Notes under the pieces: generated by a model
The model's database searches: none
Seen by the model: the letters and a program-made list of their open reading frames with translations, nothing else
What the model was told of the DNA's origin: nothing
NCBI GenBank assembly: GCA_963922205.1
Contig: CAWUHX010000035.1
Coordinates: 248,001-312,000, forward strand
Reading direction: 5' to 3'
From: Romanomermis culicivorax
Lineage: Eukaryota; Nematoda; Enoplea; Mermithida; Mermithidae
Length of the DNA: 64,000 bases
Part shown: in pieces, positions 12,014 to 23,135 of the stretch
Numbering within the stretch: position 1 is the stretch's first letter
Layout: each line of letters starts with the position of its first letter
Translations under genes and position numbers: made by a program

Positions 12014-12029
12014 CACAATCGTTTTAACG

Positions 12030-13708
12030 CCTTTCTTCAGTGCTGCATTTTCAAAATACATAGGTTTTTGTTGCTAAAAATATGCAACAATGACTTTTTA
12101 TGGGTCATATAAGCAGCATTGCTAACACATTGAGTCCATGCACTCAATTGATAAAGGAAAATACATTCATTCACTGAAATTTCATATAAACACAGATAGA
12201 AAACAAGTATCTCACCTCTACAATATCGTGTTAACACCCGGGTTGGGTTTTATTTGTGAAATTGATCCCGATATATCCGAGCACCCGGTGTGAAGCACTA
12301 ATTAGGAACCAAAATAACTTTTTATAAAAAAACTTTTTTAAACTCCATTTCTCCAGAACTTGTATACAGCGTCTCCCGAAAATGAACCGCCATTCTTCTG
12401 ACAGGCTTTGAAGAATGTTTACAGTGCAAAGTAATTTCACCAAGATAATTTGTCTAATTTTTTCCCATGCCAAGGGGTGTGTTGATTCCAGCAAGAAAAA
12501 ACTTCCCATAATCAGCTTAACATCTTCAATGCTTTTCTGTTATTTACTGCCTACCCTAGTGCATTGGTTTAAACGTTGTAACAATGTTAAAACAATTTTC
12601 GCTGGCAGAAATTCAGAAACTGGGGACATAGTGTAGATTCCAAAAAGCAGTCACATCAGAAACTGTTCATCTGTCAACAGACAGGAAGGTCAATGATCAG
12701 TAATTTATTTTCCGCAAAAACGCTATATGCGGGCTCCGAAATTACTATCAATATATTGTAATCCACATTCAAGACAATGCTCACTTGACAGTCTTCTCTG
12801 ATGCAATATGCCCGCACGGATTAAATGCATAATTTAAAGCTGATGAATCTAAGTGGAATGTCGGTTCCATTCCCATCGTTAACTGAATAATTCTTCCTGA
12901 CTGAAATGCCAAAATGAATTGAAGCTTTTTGGTAGTTCAATAAGATAGCTTTCGCAGAAAAAAGTTCAAAGTTTGCGGAATTTATACTTATGTAGCCTGT
13001 TTTTCTTGAAATCACGCTTGGACAAACTCTATCCATTCGGCTGGTATCAGTCAGTCCAAAAAGTTGGTCGCTATAACCGGAAATAGATGCAAACAATCAA
13101 ATTTGAATTTTAATTTTTTTTCAAAGTCTATATGCTTTTAGGATGTAGCAGAAAAAATAGCATTAATGTTGAAGATAAAATTCAATTTTGTGTCCTGATG
13201 CCGGGAACTAGCTCAGTAATCGGGTACTGTAGTTGACTTATCAGATACAACCAAGTTGTATCCACTTGAATCTATCATTTAGGTATGCCTGAAATATTTC
13301 TAAATAAAATTGAAAAGCATTTATTATTGCATAACTTCATTATTGACAATTAATGACAACAATTATTGTTGCCATTTTTCAATTTACAGCATTTTATAAT
13401 AACTGACTATAAAATCATTTCAAGAAAAATTATCGAAAATCAAATTGTTTGAAAGCATATTTTTGCAGTTCGAAATATAAGGCTCCTGCTGACATAAAAA
13501 ATGTCCTCGAAGCATCGAAATATTCCATCTAAAAACAAAGCGGCGGAATGTCAGCGTTTAAATTTTCGGCAAAATTGGGTCGTTATTCTGTTATCAAAAA
13601 AGTCTACTCGTTCTAGGATACCAAAAATTCCTCTTTAATTTTTGCCTTGGCTTTTGGAATTGGATAATTATTTGATTCCAAACAGTTTTGCTGCTCTGCA
13701 TTTCTCAC
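12030..13708. other. non-coding DNA downstream of Pellino exons
   Basis: The missing last exon of the minus-strand Pellino gene would be expected here or further left. No reverse-strand segment encoding a second CGH...CPFC pair could be found. A minus-strand open frame at 12821-13096 was not recognisable. Confidence 0.4.
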
Positions 13709-13951
13709 TTCAGTATTACACATCGGACATCTGTGCTTTTCGATCGAATCCTTATTCGAACTTTTGTCCTTGTGGCCCCAAGCATGGCGGCCTTGCACGT
13801 GCCCACAATTCGAGTAGCAATATGGCTGGCGTTCCGAGTCGAATAGGGAATCACTTTTACGTCTCGGAATGATCAATGTGTTCAAATTTACGGGACATAC
13901 TGGACGACCTGCATTCAAGCGATCAAGCGTTTGATCGAGATCTTCACGAGT
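13709..13951 (-). CDS. peli: Pellino exon, first half of RING-like domain
   Basis: 243 bp, acceptor TTTTCGCAG, donor GAA|GTGAGA. Carries CPV, NCGHVQGRHAWG and HRCPMC, the first Cys/His set of the RING-like domain. If the donor is not used, translation runs 31 residues further to a stop at 13613-13615 with a Lys-rich tail unlike Pellino, so splicing to a further exon is the better model. Confidence 0.92.
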
Positions 13952-16900
13952 CTGCGAAAAATAAAGATGAAAGATCTAGCTACATCGCATCGACAGAGGA
14001 TATGAAATTTCTGTCATAAAAACATGGAATTTCCGTCAGCAAAACTTCGAAAAAGCCACAGTGATTGATGAAAAGACGTGAAACTTTTGAATTTCTCAAC
14101 AATTCTTTTGGTCATGACCATATGTCTCTATTTTGAAAAATCCTTGAGTATCTTATAACAAAGACATAAATAGATCTAACTCATTCTTGGGGCAGTAGGT
14201 AGTGATGTAAGCAATAAATGAATTCGGATGTACTGTTTAGGTCTATTTTACGAGCAAAAAACCTGCAAGAATCATGATCATAAGTTGAACAAAAAGTATA
14301 GACTTTTCGAACATTTTTAGACTTTCGAGACATTTTGGTAAGCAGCAAATCAATCCATGAAAGTATATAAACAGGAGTAGACAGTAGATTTGTTGAAAAT
14401 CTTAAAAGCTGGAGATATAGACAGTTTGCGGTCGTAACTTGAGAAAAACTATTTTAATGAAGAAAAAATGAAAATGTCAACAAATAAAAAAGAAAATACT
14501 TGTAAATAGCTTTTCGCTAATAACTGATGATGATCAAATTATCAGAGTTACCAACGCCGGATTCATCGAAGGCACTTAAACTACCGTTGAGCAGCTGCAT
14601 AAGCTCTAGCTTAACTCAGAGATCCCCAAGATCATATTTTTAGATAGGGGTAAATTTAAAAATTTACGGGTGTAGTCTAAGTAAATGTCTACTGAACACG
14701 TCATTTTTCCAAAAATCAGGCACCCAGTGATGGATTTTTAGGACTTTGAGTAGGGGTAATACCCCCTCATACCCCTCCCCATGGGGCAGTCTAGCTTAAC
14801 TCCATATGTTACATTATTGCCTCTAAAATGCAGCTCAGTCGCAGCGTAACTTGTACACGCAAAACATATCGAGAAAGAAGCTGCAGTTGAACTGCACCTT
14901 CGCGGTGATCTAATAACAGACAGAGTTAAGCTACGGTTCAACCTGCAGCTAAGCTGGAGCCTAAGTTCTTTTGATGAAACCGGGCCCAGTTCTTTTGCGA
15001 ATGATATATTTCGATTTACGCTTGTCTTGAAACTAGACAGGAATGGTCACGAACGACCGTGGAACCCCATATTCAAAAAATTCACAACATGTGAACGGAG
15101 CCGAGACCTGAATTTATCTTTGTATGCGTAGGCTAATTCCACAGCAAGAAACTTTCGAGGATTATTTTTGATTCTATATTATAAAGACAGTGTCTGACTT
15201 TGGAATATTGACATGGTACTAAACCGACATTTTCGATAATTTTTTGAAAACGACCAAAATTGTCAGATTTAATCATATCAAAAACTAAAAATTATTAATT
15301 TACAGGCGAACACGCCAAACCATTAGCCGATCGGAATAATAACGTGGCGCCGCACAAGTCTATTAAGGTTCCGTCGCGTAAAATATTAGACTCGTTATCA
15401 ACTTTTTCGCCCCGCGTCGGTGACGAACGCGTTTTTCTCAGCGTATAAACGTCGCCGTCGACGGAAACTTCCCGCCAAGCGTACATCGTCGCCGTTGTTG
15501 TCGCTCCATCGTTGTTCACTGCAAAAAAAGAAACAGATTTCTGACATAGACACTAACAGATAGAAATCGGGAGAATTACATGTATGACCGCACATAAATT
15601 TATCTCACATTAAAATTGACAAATTTTCAAAGTGCTAAACTTTTTGAACCTCAGCATTGGTGCTTCCGTTTAAACACCGCAGATCCTAATCAAAAACTTT
15701 TAGACAGCGTTGCAGAAAGAAGTTAACAAAATAGATCTATTCTTATGGACATGTTTAAGCACCATAAGCATTAGCTATCTGTAACTTCTTTATTTTTCGG
15801 GTAATCCCTTGAAGTGAATATTGAGAAAAAATATTGTTGAAGATATCCGATTAGTCCTTACGTTCGATAAGAGGAGTTGGACAAAAGTTCGGATGTAATA
15901 TCAATACTCCATTAGTCGTTAGTGCGTCTATTTGACCATTTTTCTTGTGCCACTTTGTGGCCTTTTCCTGATGAGAAAATAAATAAAAATACATATAGAA
16001 CGAAAAAAACTACAAACTAGGGTTGTCATAGGCCCCGGGAACCCTAGCCCCGGCCCGGTTCGGGGCAAGACTACAAAAAATTAGTATTTTTGATAGTATA
16101 ACAAGCTCGATTTATAATAAAATTGAAGTTTAGACTGTGACAAGTAAATATTCAGTAGTTGGTTTGACAGTAATACTTTTAGGAATCACTAAATTCATGT
16201 TCTATTTGGATAAAAGTTTAAAAGTTTTCATTATATCCGGAACTGCACTTCATCTTCAATTGATTTTTTCAGAAAAAGTACAATTATATTAGCTATTCAT
16301 TATTACTGATTTGCCTAAACTTCAGTATATGTTAATATGTTATATGTCTGCCCCGGCCTCGGGGCAGCTGCCCCGGCCCCGGCTAAAATGTCTGCCCCGG
16401 GACAACCCTACTACAAACTAAATAAATATGTTAAATAACGACCGAAAAAAAATATTCAGGAAACCGAGCAAAAATGTAAACAGCGAAAAAACTCAAAGGA
16501 GCACGTCATGATTAACTGGTTCTAACTATAATAGTTGAGCGAAAAAATATAAAGAGTGCTCTATTGTTTGAATAATAATTTAACGATTCATTTCGACGTA
16601 CTTCAAGGGAAACACCAAGAAGATTTTCCGGTCTGCAATTATTGCTTGATTAATATCGCAAACTAAATAAACATTTTCAAGCATACTGCAATATACGGAC
16701 TACCAAATCGTTTTGCAAAGTCATTAGAAACTGAGCATCCCCGTGTCGTAATGTCGTATGCCCAAATCCACGTGGCCGGCGCGTTAGAAAAATAACGCTC
16801 AGTGAGGATCTCGAACCCTCGACCAAGGCAGACGTGCTACCAACTGCCCTAACCGAGCCACGTGCATGGTCCGGAAATTGTGGTTGTAGTATGGTGAGTG

Positions 16901-18001
16901 CGGGGTGTGCCGCGTAATGAACAGCCGGACGCAACACTACAACCCCCATTCGAGGAGGAAGAGCAACAATCAGTAAAATATTGTAGTAAAAAATTCTGAT
17001 AGAATTTCATTTCCTACACTTTCTTTGATGAAATTCAAAGCGTTGACCTAATTCATACATATATTCTAAATTTCCAATCATAAAATAAGGGTTAAAACTA
17101 ATTCGTACATATATTCTGAATTTTTAAAAGCTAAAAAACTTACTCCGAGAAAAATATTCTTCGACGAATCGAAACCGGCCGCAAAAACTCGAGCTTCGTG
17201 AGGTTCGTCTCTTTGGACTAAAATACGACAAGCGAATCGGCTAATTGTACTCTGGGACGGTTTATTAAATATATCCGGCGAGAAACAATCGACGCCCAAA
17301 TACGTATCGACGACGGTGAAGTCGATTTGAGGTTCGGAAGATCGGCCAATCTATATTGTTAACAAGGTAGTGCCAATTTTTTCAATTAAAATGCATTCAA
17401 TTTCTTTATTTCCCCTAAAATTATGATCTTTAGCCAGAAAAACACCACCTGTCTGACTATTTAAAACGAGAGAAATTTCTATCTTTGACTGCTAATACCT
17501 GCAACATATCACTATTTTCGTCTAAACGATATTCTACGACGACCGACTTGTTCCTGCAGAGAGTATAAGTGACGGAATGAAATGAACTTTTGAGCAATTC
17601 AGTTTTTTCTCTGTCGTCAACAGCATGGTCGCGAAATTTGATTACACCGTTCGGTCGCGGTCGTTTTAAAAGTTCGAATCGGCTATTATGCGGTAAAACA
17701 TTCCTATCGTTGTCGTTTCGCGACTGACCGTTATAGCTGAAAATTTTCAAAAAGTTACCCATAATGTATAGAAAGACAACGGCAAAATTTATTTTTCGAC
17801 TTTCAGGGTTCGTCAAAATTTTTCGAAATCCGGATAAGTAAAAGTTCAATGAATTCGCAAGCCAGTACATAATTACCAAGAGAAAAATAATTTCAAAAAA
17901 TCCGAGTCATTAAGAATTATTTTGAAAAAATGGCTTACCCAAGAACAATCAGTTCGCCGTACTTTGTCGTCATACTATCCGGTTCATTATGCCAGTACAG
18001 T
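13709..18001 (-). CDS. peli: Pellino E3 ubiquitin-protein ligase (partial, six exons)
   Basis: Cytoplasmic scaffold and RING-like E3 ligase that ubiquitinates IRAK/Pelle-type kinases in Toll/IL-1 receptor signalling (family knowledge). Exons on the minus strand: 17939-18001, 17499-17736, 17144-17350, 15862-15967, 15304-15518, 13709-13951. All phases join, giving about 357 residues. Family hallmarks in order: KYGELIVLGYNG; SRFELLKRPRPNGV; VTYTLCRNKSVVVEY; QSTISRFACRI and AAGFDSSKNIFLG (FHA-like core); KWHKKNGQIDALTTNGVL; GTLIDLCGATLLFRSANGL; and the RING-like start RPVCPV, SNCGHVQGRHAWG, HRCPMC. An upstream exon with the first codons and a downstream exon with the last two Cys/His pairs are expected but not seen. 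Introns carry a hAT MITE and a tRNA-like repeat. Confidence 0.93.
15304..15518 (-). CDS. peli: Pellino exon, wing / pre-RING region
   Basis: 215 bp, acceptor TTTTTTGCAG, donor CCT|GTAAAT. Encodes WREVSVDGDVYTLRKTRS and GTLIDLCGATLLFRSANGL. A Thr/Ala-rich run (GATTTATMYA) at its start is longer than I expect for the family. Confidence 0.93.
15862..15967 (-). CDS. peli: Pellino exon, central
   Basis: 106 bp, acceptor CTCATCAG, donor AAC|GTAAGG. Encodes EKATKWHKKNGQIDALTTNG and continues to LILHPNFCPTPLIE. Too short to appear as an open frame of its own; found by frame and homology between its neighbours. Confidence 0.93.
16018..16410. mobile_element. hAT-type MITE in Pellino intron
   Basis: A 393-bp element with inverted ends TAGGGTTGTC / GACAACCCTA and a perfect 8-bp target duplication CTACAAAC (16010-16017 and 16411-16418). 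TAGGG fits the hAT terminal pattern YARNG. GC-rich subterminal blocks built of GCCCCGG repeats enclose an AT-rich core. It lies 50 bp from the acceptor side of the Pellino exon at 15862-15967. Confidence 0.88.
16742..16946 (-). repeat. tRNA-like dispersed repeat (SINE-like), copy 1
   Basis: On the minus strand, GGCTCGGTTAGGGCAGTTGG looks like a pol III A box and GAGGGTTCGAGATCC like a B box, flanked by inverted CACGTGGC/GCCACGTG. The A-to-B spacing is shorter than in a functional tRNA and there is no proper anticodon arm. A second copy at 46160-46617 shares 16742-16946 end to end apart from a MITE insertion. Confidence 0.7.
17144..17350 (-). CDS. peli: Pellino exon, FHA-like region part 2
   Basis: 207 bp (69 whole codons), acceptor CAATATAG, donor GGA|GTAAGT. 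Starts IGRSSEPQIDFTVVDTY and contains the most conserved Pellino blocks, STISRFACRI and AAGFDSSKNIFLG. Confidence 0.95.
17499..17736 (-). CDS. peli: Pellino exon, FHA-like region part 1
   Basis: 238 bp, acceptor ATTTTCAG, donor CAG|GTATTA. Begins YNGQSRNDNDR and ends VVVEYRLDENSDMLQ, matching the end of the corresponding family block. Reading on past 17499 leads into the intron. Confidence 0.9.
17939..18001 (-). CDS. peli: Pellino exon, N-terminal
   Basis: 63 bp, acceptor TTCTTAG, donor GG|GTAAGC. Encodes LYWHNEPDSMTTKYGELIVLG. The first base completes a codon from an unseen upstream exon, although the internal Met could in principle start a shorter protein. Confidence 0.85.
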
Positions 18002-20482
18002 CTAAGAAATAAAAAGAATAATCTCATGATCTAGTTTTATATATATAAATACTAAGACAGAGAAAAACGAGTTAATAAATAATAGCACTATTGACTCAGA
18101 CGATTTATAAAGCAAAGATGCAAGTTATTCATACTAGCCTTTTAATTTTTTTATTCAAAACTCATTGAATTCGGTTTTATAAGCTTAAAATTGATATAAA
18201 TTGAATGATATACAAGAAAACTGGCTTTTGATGGTTGGAAGTAAAATTTTGTCCTCATCCCTCAAATTTGTACTATCTTTTGTTAAACAATGCTAAAAAT
18301 TTGTTATTTGGCTGAGACCCCTGGATGGGGGTAAAGGGATCATCTCATCTGCATTATTTTTTTGTCCAGATTTATGAAATATTTTATAAAATTATATGCA
18401 CTTTTTGGAAACGTGTGAAATGCAGGTGTCAATAGCTTCGTAAATTGATCTTCTTTATTTCTTGCCTAACTTCGGAAGAACCTTTGATGCAAGTAATACA
18501 AATTATTTCGATTCCGCCCTTAACTTCGTTAAGAACTGCTGCTCAAATTGTGCTATTTTTAATTAAATTTTGTTTAATTTTCGAAAAAATGAGCAATGTT
18601 CAATAGTAAATATTTTCATTAATATTCTATTTCTTTCATTAATTTTTTACCGAAACGTCTGGGAACCCTTGACAAAGATTTCTGAAAGATTTCGACCTGT
18701 GTCCGTATATTCTATAAGAACAGATATTGGATTTGTGAAAGTTTTTCAATGAATTTTTTGCAATTTAAAAAAATGTAAAATGGTCAATTTGAAATATCTC
18801 CATAAATGGTCTTTTTATTTTTTTAATTTTTTGCTGGGATTCGTAGGAAGCCTTGAGGCAAATGCGTGTAAATTTTGAGCCGTGTCACGCAGCTTCTTGT
18901 GAGGCAAGTGCTGAAAATGTGCAAATTTTGAAATCTAATTTTCAAAGTTTTTTGACCTTAAAAGCATAGCTCGTAGACCGAGTGTGTTGTTTTTGAATTC
19001 CATATGCACGCCAGGAGTGAGCATCATCTCCTCTACTTAATACAAAAAACCGCTTGGTGAAAGGTCAAAAATACAGAGAGCTGCAGTTCTTTAAGTAAAA
19101 GTGGTCAATTTCGATCAAATTCATAAATTTTTGAAACTTTGAACCTTGATATTTCAGCGAATTCTTAATTTTGTGTAAAGCGGTTTGCACCATTGAACTC
19201 AGCGTAAAAAGTTTTATGATATGTCTAAAACTCACCATGAGTTATTTTTTGACGTGTCCGACGTAGGGATGATGCTAGCAGAAATTGACTCTTAATCGTT
19301 TGAATCGGAAAATTTTCGATATTTTCAATTTTAGAACGCATGAAAACGGATCTCTGGATAGCAATCCCTATAATCTAATGAGGAAGAACATCAAGCTTTT
19401 GGTAGCAATGTGCAACTTTGGGCAAAAATTTAGTTGCACAGAAAAATTTTTGGCAGCCCACTCTAAAATTGGTCAATTCACTTAATTTCATCCGAAAAAC
19501 GACGAAAAGCTAGTTTTTTGTACTTCATTCAATTCGCGTTAGTTTTACTTCTAGAAATTAATTTGCTGAGTATTAAAAGAAAAAGAAAAGGCTGATTCTG
19601 AGACTTCTTAAACGTCGTAAAATACATTTTTCAGCTTGATCTTCTGCAACTATCGATTATGGACCGTCATCTTTTTGCCATTTTGAGAGAGGTCACACAT
19701 TTTCCGCTTACCATTCACGGTTATATATCGAAAGAAATTGTTTGCAAATAATATGGAGCATAAAAAAGCGCGGCAGATATTTTATATCGTATTCCGATAT
19801 CAATAAAAAATAAAAAATTTGGGGAATGAATATTTTCAACATTTATTCCCTAGTGTCAATGTCTAGAAACATTCAATTTTCCAGTGCATCCAAGACGTTT
19901 TCAATAGGGTGGCAAACTGAAATTCGAAAAATAGGCGAGCAACCAAGAACTTGGATTCTTCATGCTTCAACCTCTAACAGCTCCGGGGATTGGACTCTGC
20001 TGAGCAGATGATATTTTAATCATTTTATAAGTGCAAAAAGTTCATTTTCACAGCAGTTAAGATTTTTTGATTTAGTCGAGAAAGGTGTTTTTCGGGTCAC
20101 ATCAGCTTTGGTAAAACCAAGTCGTTTTTTCTGGTTTAATTCGCAGTATGTATGGTACATCAAAATAACTATGTAAAAAACTACTGGAAGCTTTCTCTAT
20201 CATCTTATACTATGTAGTTAGGGAGTCAAAAATGACAACTAGAAGCATTAATTTGTCATCATTTTATGCTATAGGAAATCCCTATTATAACATTGCAAAT
20301 ACAGTAACAGTGGGCACATAAGAAACGAACGATGAGTGAAGAAAATATGGGAAGTAAAAAGAGAACATGCGATATGTAAAAAGGAAATTCAAAAAAAGAA
20401 GAGAAATGACAAACAAAGGGAAATATACAATACGTCTCATAAGAAATCAACCACAACATTGTATCTCAATGAATCTTATATA
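18002..20482. other. region upstream of Pellino exons, no exon recognised
   Basis: The first Pellino exon should lie here or further right but cannot be picked out. Open frames at 18570, 19285 and 19826 (+) and 20259 (-) have the composition of AT-rich non-coding DNA. No clear repeat. Confidence 0.35.
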
Positions 20483-21232
20483 CAGGGTGAGCAAAAAAAG
20501 GCAGCCGGTGCTGACTTCCATAACTTCCGAACGGATGAAGCTTTTTTAACGTGGATTGCTAGATTAGAATTCACTATTTATCCTTGTTGTAAGGGCTAAG
20601 TTTTATGCTTCTAGCTTTTATGGTTTTTGCACAAACAGAAATTTTGAAAAAGTGGTCATTTTTCAAAAGGTAAAGGTTGTGGAATCAAAGTAAAAATTGT
20701 CCTATTGTGAAAAAAGTTTTGTCATGTTGTTCAAACCAAAAAATACTTTGGAAATGACCCAGATTTGTAATTTAAAGCCACCGGTTTCTTTTTTCAATAC
20801 AAGCAAAATTTTGCTAAAATCAAAACCTATCGTTTTGAAATTGGAAAAAAGCAAAATGAAAGCAACATCAATACTGCCATTGACCAGTTCGAAAAACGAT
20901 TAAAATTAGAGGTGAGACCGAAAGGAGGACAAATTGAAACGACTTTCATGTTGTTTTCAGCTGTATATGGTTCTTATGATTGGATTCTATTTTACTTTTT
21001 TTCTGCTATAAAACATGTTGATTTTTTTCATTTTTCTTTGCTTTTTTGCAAGAAATCAACTTTAAGTATTTTTAATTCAGTCGGTCAATAATTGAGCAGT
21101 ATATCTTCTGAAACTTTTCAGCATTTATGTCAGATGTTACTTCTATCGATGACAGCAAACCGCATTGAAAATGCTTCATCCATTCGAAAGCTATCACAGT
21201 CAGTATCAGCCCCCTTTCTTTGGCCCACTCTG
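20483..21232. mobile_element. mariner-like non-autonomous element
   Basis: A 750-bp segment bounded by TA (20481-20482 and 21233-21234), with left end CAGGGTGAGCAAAAAAAGG and right end CTTTGGCCCACTCTG, an imperfect inverted pair. CAGGGTG..C.AAA ends at TA are typical of mariner elements. The interior carries no transposase motif that I can see. Confidence 0.65.
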
Positions 21233-21234
21233 TA

Positions 21235-22199
21235 TATGCACAAAAAAGCTGAAATGACAGACAACTTTCAAGTATACCGTTTTTGATAAGAGGGTTTTGA
21301 ATTAATAGATTATTACATACAAACTGCAGTTTAAAATCACACATAGACATCTGAAATGTGTTTAAATTTTTGCTCTGTAGATCTGTCTGTGAGCTAACTA
21401 CAGCATATTCGAATCTTTTGTATTACTGGTCTCGCTTGTATGATGGATACATAAACTATCCATTGATTTATAAATACTTTGTGTACGATTTTTTCCACTC
21501 CATAGCATAGTCAATTCACATAAAAACGAGCCATTCATGCTCTTATCTGTGTTAATCTACAATATGCAGTCATTGAATGTATGGAAGAAGAAGAAAGAAA
21601 GAAATTTGTTAAATGCCCAAGAGACAGAGTAGACTTCGGGTTCAATTAAGCTTAACTGATCTGTATAAAACTTTGTTATTGTTGTCCCATTTATATCGAG
21701 AAAATTCTAGTCGTGAAAATTAAAAATCTTAGTGTAACAATAAATTTAGAATATTAAACTCAATCATATTTTATAAAATTTCGATGATGATTTTGATATC
21801 ACCCCGTATGGCCAGAATGTACGGTATAAAAGATTTGGCGTCTATTTATTTGTTTGTAAGCAAACTATAGCTAATTCGACTCATGTACTAAATTTGTGCT
21901 TGTATGATGAGTACACAGAATATCGATGCAACTTTTGAGTACGAAATGTACCGTAAAAATAATAAAAATAAAATTTTTTCTACTTTGAAATGAAATTGAA
22001 CTAAATCAAGTATTTTGGTGACTTAGACACCAATACGTGTATAGAAAATCGACTAATGTAAAAAAAGATACCGAGAGTGGAAAAAACCAAAAAGCAGGAA
22101 TTTATCGATTTTTTGGTTTTTCTAAAAAACCAAAAAAATCAAAAATTAAAAAACTAAAGCCTTGCTGACCTTGGGTCAAATAGGTCGAAAACGGTACGT
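21235..22199. other. non-coding stretch with a degenerate direct repeat
   Basis: About 21385-21500 and 21850-21955 are related (both have 'gcttgtatgatg.gtaca' after a 'gta/gtgagc.aact.tag' block), separated by unrelated AT-rich DNA. No gene seen. Confidence 0.35.
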
Positions 22200-22613
22200 G
22201 ATCGAACCACTGTTTTTTTTTCATTAATCGTGCTTTTTGGCTAAAAAATTCGGAGAACGAAAAAAACTAGGTTCTTTTCTCATTTGGGGAAGAAAATTTT
22301 GGGGATCGGAATTCTGATACAGACAAAATGCATTTTGGTGCATTTTAGAAGGTCCGAATCTCAAAATTTCCGGCGGTTATAGTTATAACTTTCAAAGTTA
22401 TAACTTTTCCGGCGGTTATAACTTAAAACATCATTATTACTTACCTAGGTCAGACGCTGCTTTTAACATGTCTACTTTCATTTACCATTTAATCTTCAAC
22501 AGTTTTCATCATCTTAAACGTATTATCTCATGTTGTAATTGTTATCTGATATTTATTGAAAATCCGCATTTTTTGATGTTATTTATTGAAAATCCGCATT
22601 TTTTCCTTGACAC

Positions 22614-22790
22614 CAGGCCTGTAGGCAGGGGGGGTTGGGGGGCCATGGCCCCATCGAAATGTTTGAAGGGTTAAAAAAAGACAAAGTCAAGTCAGAATAA
22701 AGAAAGTCAAGTCAGAAATGCCTATTTTGTGGTAAATTGAGTGAAAAAAATATGTGCCCCCCCCGGATAAAATTTATGACTACAGGCTTG
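22614..22790. mobile_element. short G/C-run element inserted in hAT-like copy
   Basis: A 177-bp element, left end CAGGCCTGTAG, right end CTACAGGCTTG, with a perfect 8-bp duplication CTTGACAC (22606-22613 and 22791-22798). The homologous empty site is at about 57138 ('ttttttccttgacatac'). The terminal sequence differs from CATACNTG but the architecture (11-bp ends, G run left, C run right, 8-bp duplication) is the same. Confidence 0.8.
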
Positions 22791-22935
22791 CTTGACACAT
22801 TTTGTGAGAAAGGTCAACACATCAATTCCCTAAACTTTTTGAAGCAATTGTTCGTTTCTTAACGTACAATGAATTTAAAAGCTTCATGGAAATAGTTTTT
22901 AAAAATTTTCACTCTTTTCACTCACGTCTTTCGGG

Positions 22936-23135
22936 CATAACCTGTAGGAAGTCCGATCAGTTGGGGAGAGGTAAACACGAAATTGGGGGGGGGGGTCGAA
23001 AAAAAGTCGAAAATTTTCCCAAAAAGGCACTTTTTCCAAATTTTTTCTAATTTTTCCAAGTTTGGGGGGGTTGGGTATAGGGTTGGCCAAGTTGGGGGTC
23101 CCCATAACCCCCGCCCCCAATTACAGATATATATG
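22936..23135. mobile_element. CATACNTG-ended element inserted in hAT-like copy
   Basis: A 200-bp relative of the copy at 26970: left end CATAACCTGTAGG, inner 'tccgatcagttgggg', right end TTACAGATATATATG. Flanks CTTTCGGG and CTTTTCGG differ by one slip. The uninterrupted counterpart is near 57290 ('tctgttcggccaag'). Confidence 0.75.

Larger units (their letters stand above)
10612..12020. mobile_element. foldback MULE-like element with minisatellite arms (FB1)
   Basis: A 1.4-kb element. A 70-bp segment at 10617-10686 is repeated inverted at about 11894-11963 with roughly a dozen differences; both contain 'accgtttgatatga.ggta'. The right arm then expands into five tandem 17-bp units (gtggcaatgttgggacg type, 11931-12013); the left arm keeps about two. 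Flanks GTTTCTACG (10603-10611) and GTTTTAACG (12021-12029) match at 7 of 9 bases, a plausible 9-bp target duplication. Between the arms lies a decayed MULE transposase (separate entry). Foldback elements with subrepeated arms and MULE-type transposases are known from FB/NOF of Drosophila; the link here is inference from structure. Confidence 0.75.

Noticed and set aside
12821-13096. 91-codon minus-strand frame as a possible gene or transposase piece
   Set aside because: No recognisable motif, no supporting splice sites.
14570-14995. Possible MITE with 'agcttaactc' words and a GAAACCGGGCCC end
   Set aside because: Scattered inverted words but no paired termini or target duplication that can be shown.
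15576-15586. TTACATGTATG, identical to a CATACATG element right end, beside a Pellino exon
   Set aside because: No left end or G/C-run interior within several hundred bases; could be chance or a remnant.
16790-16866. Functional tRNA gene
   Set aside because: A- and B-box-like words are present, but the anticodon arm is incomplete and a second copy shows it is part of a dispersed repeat.
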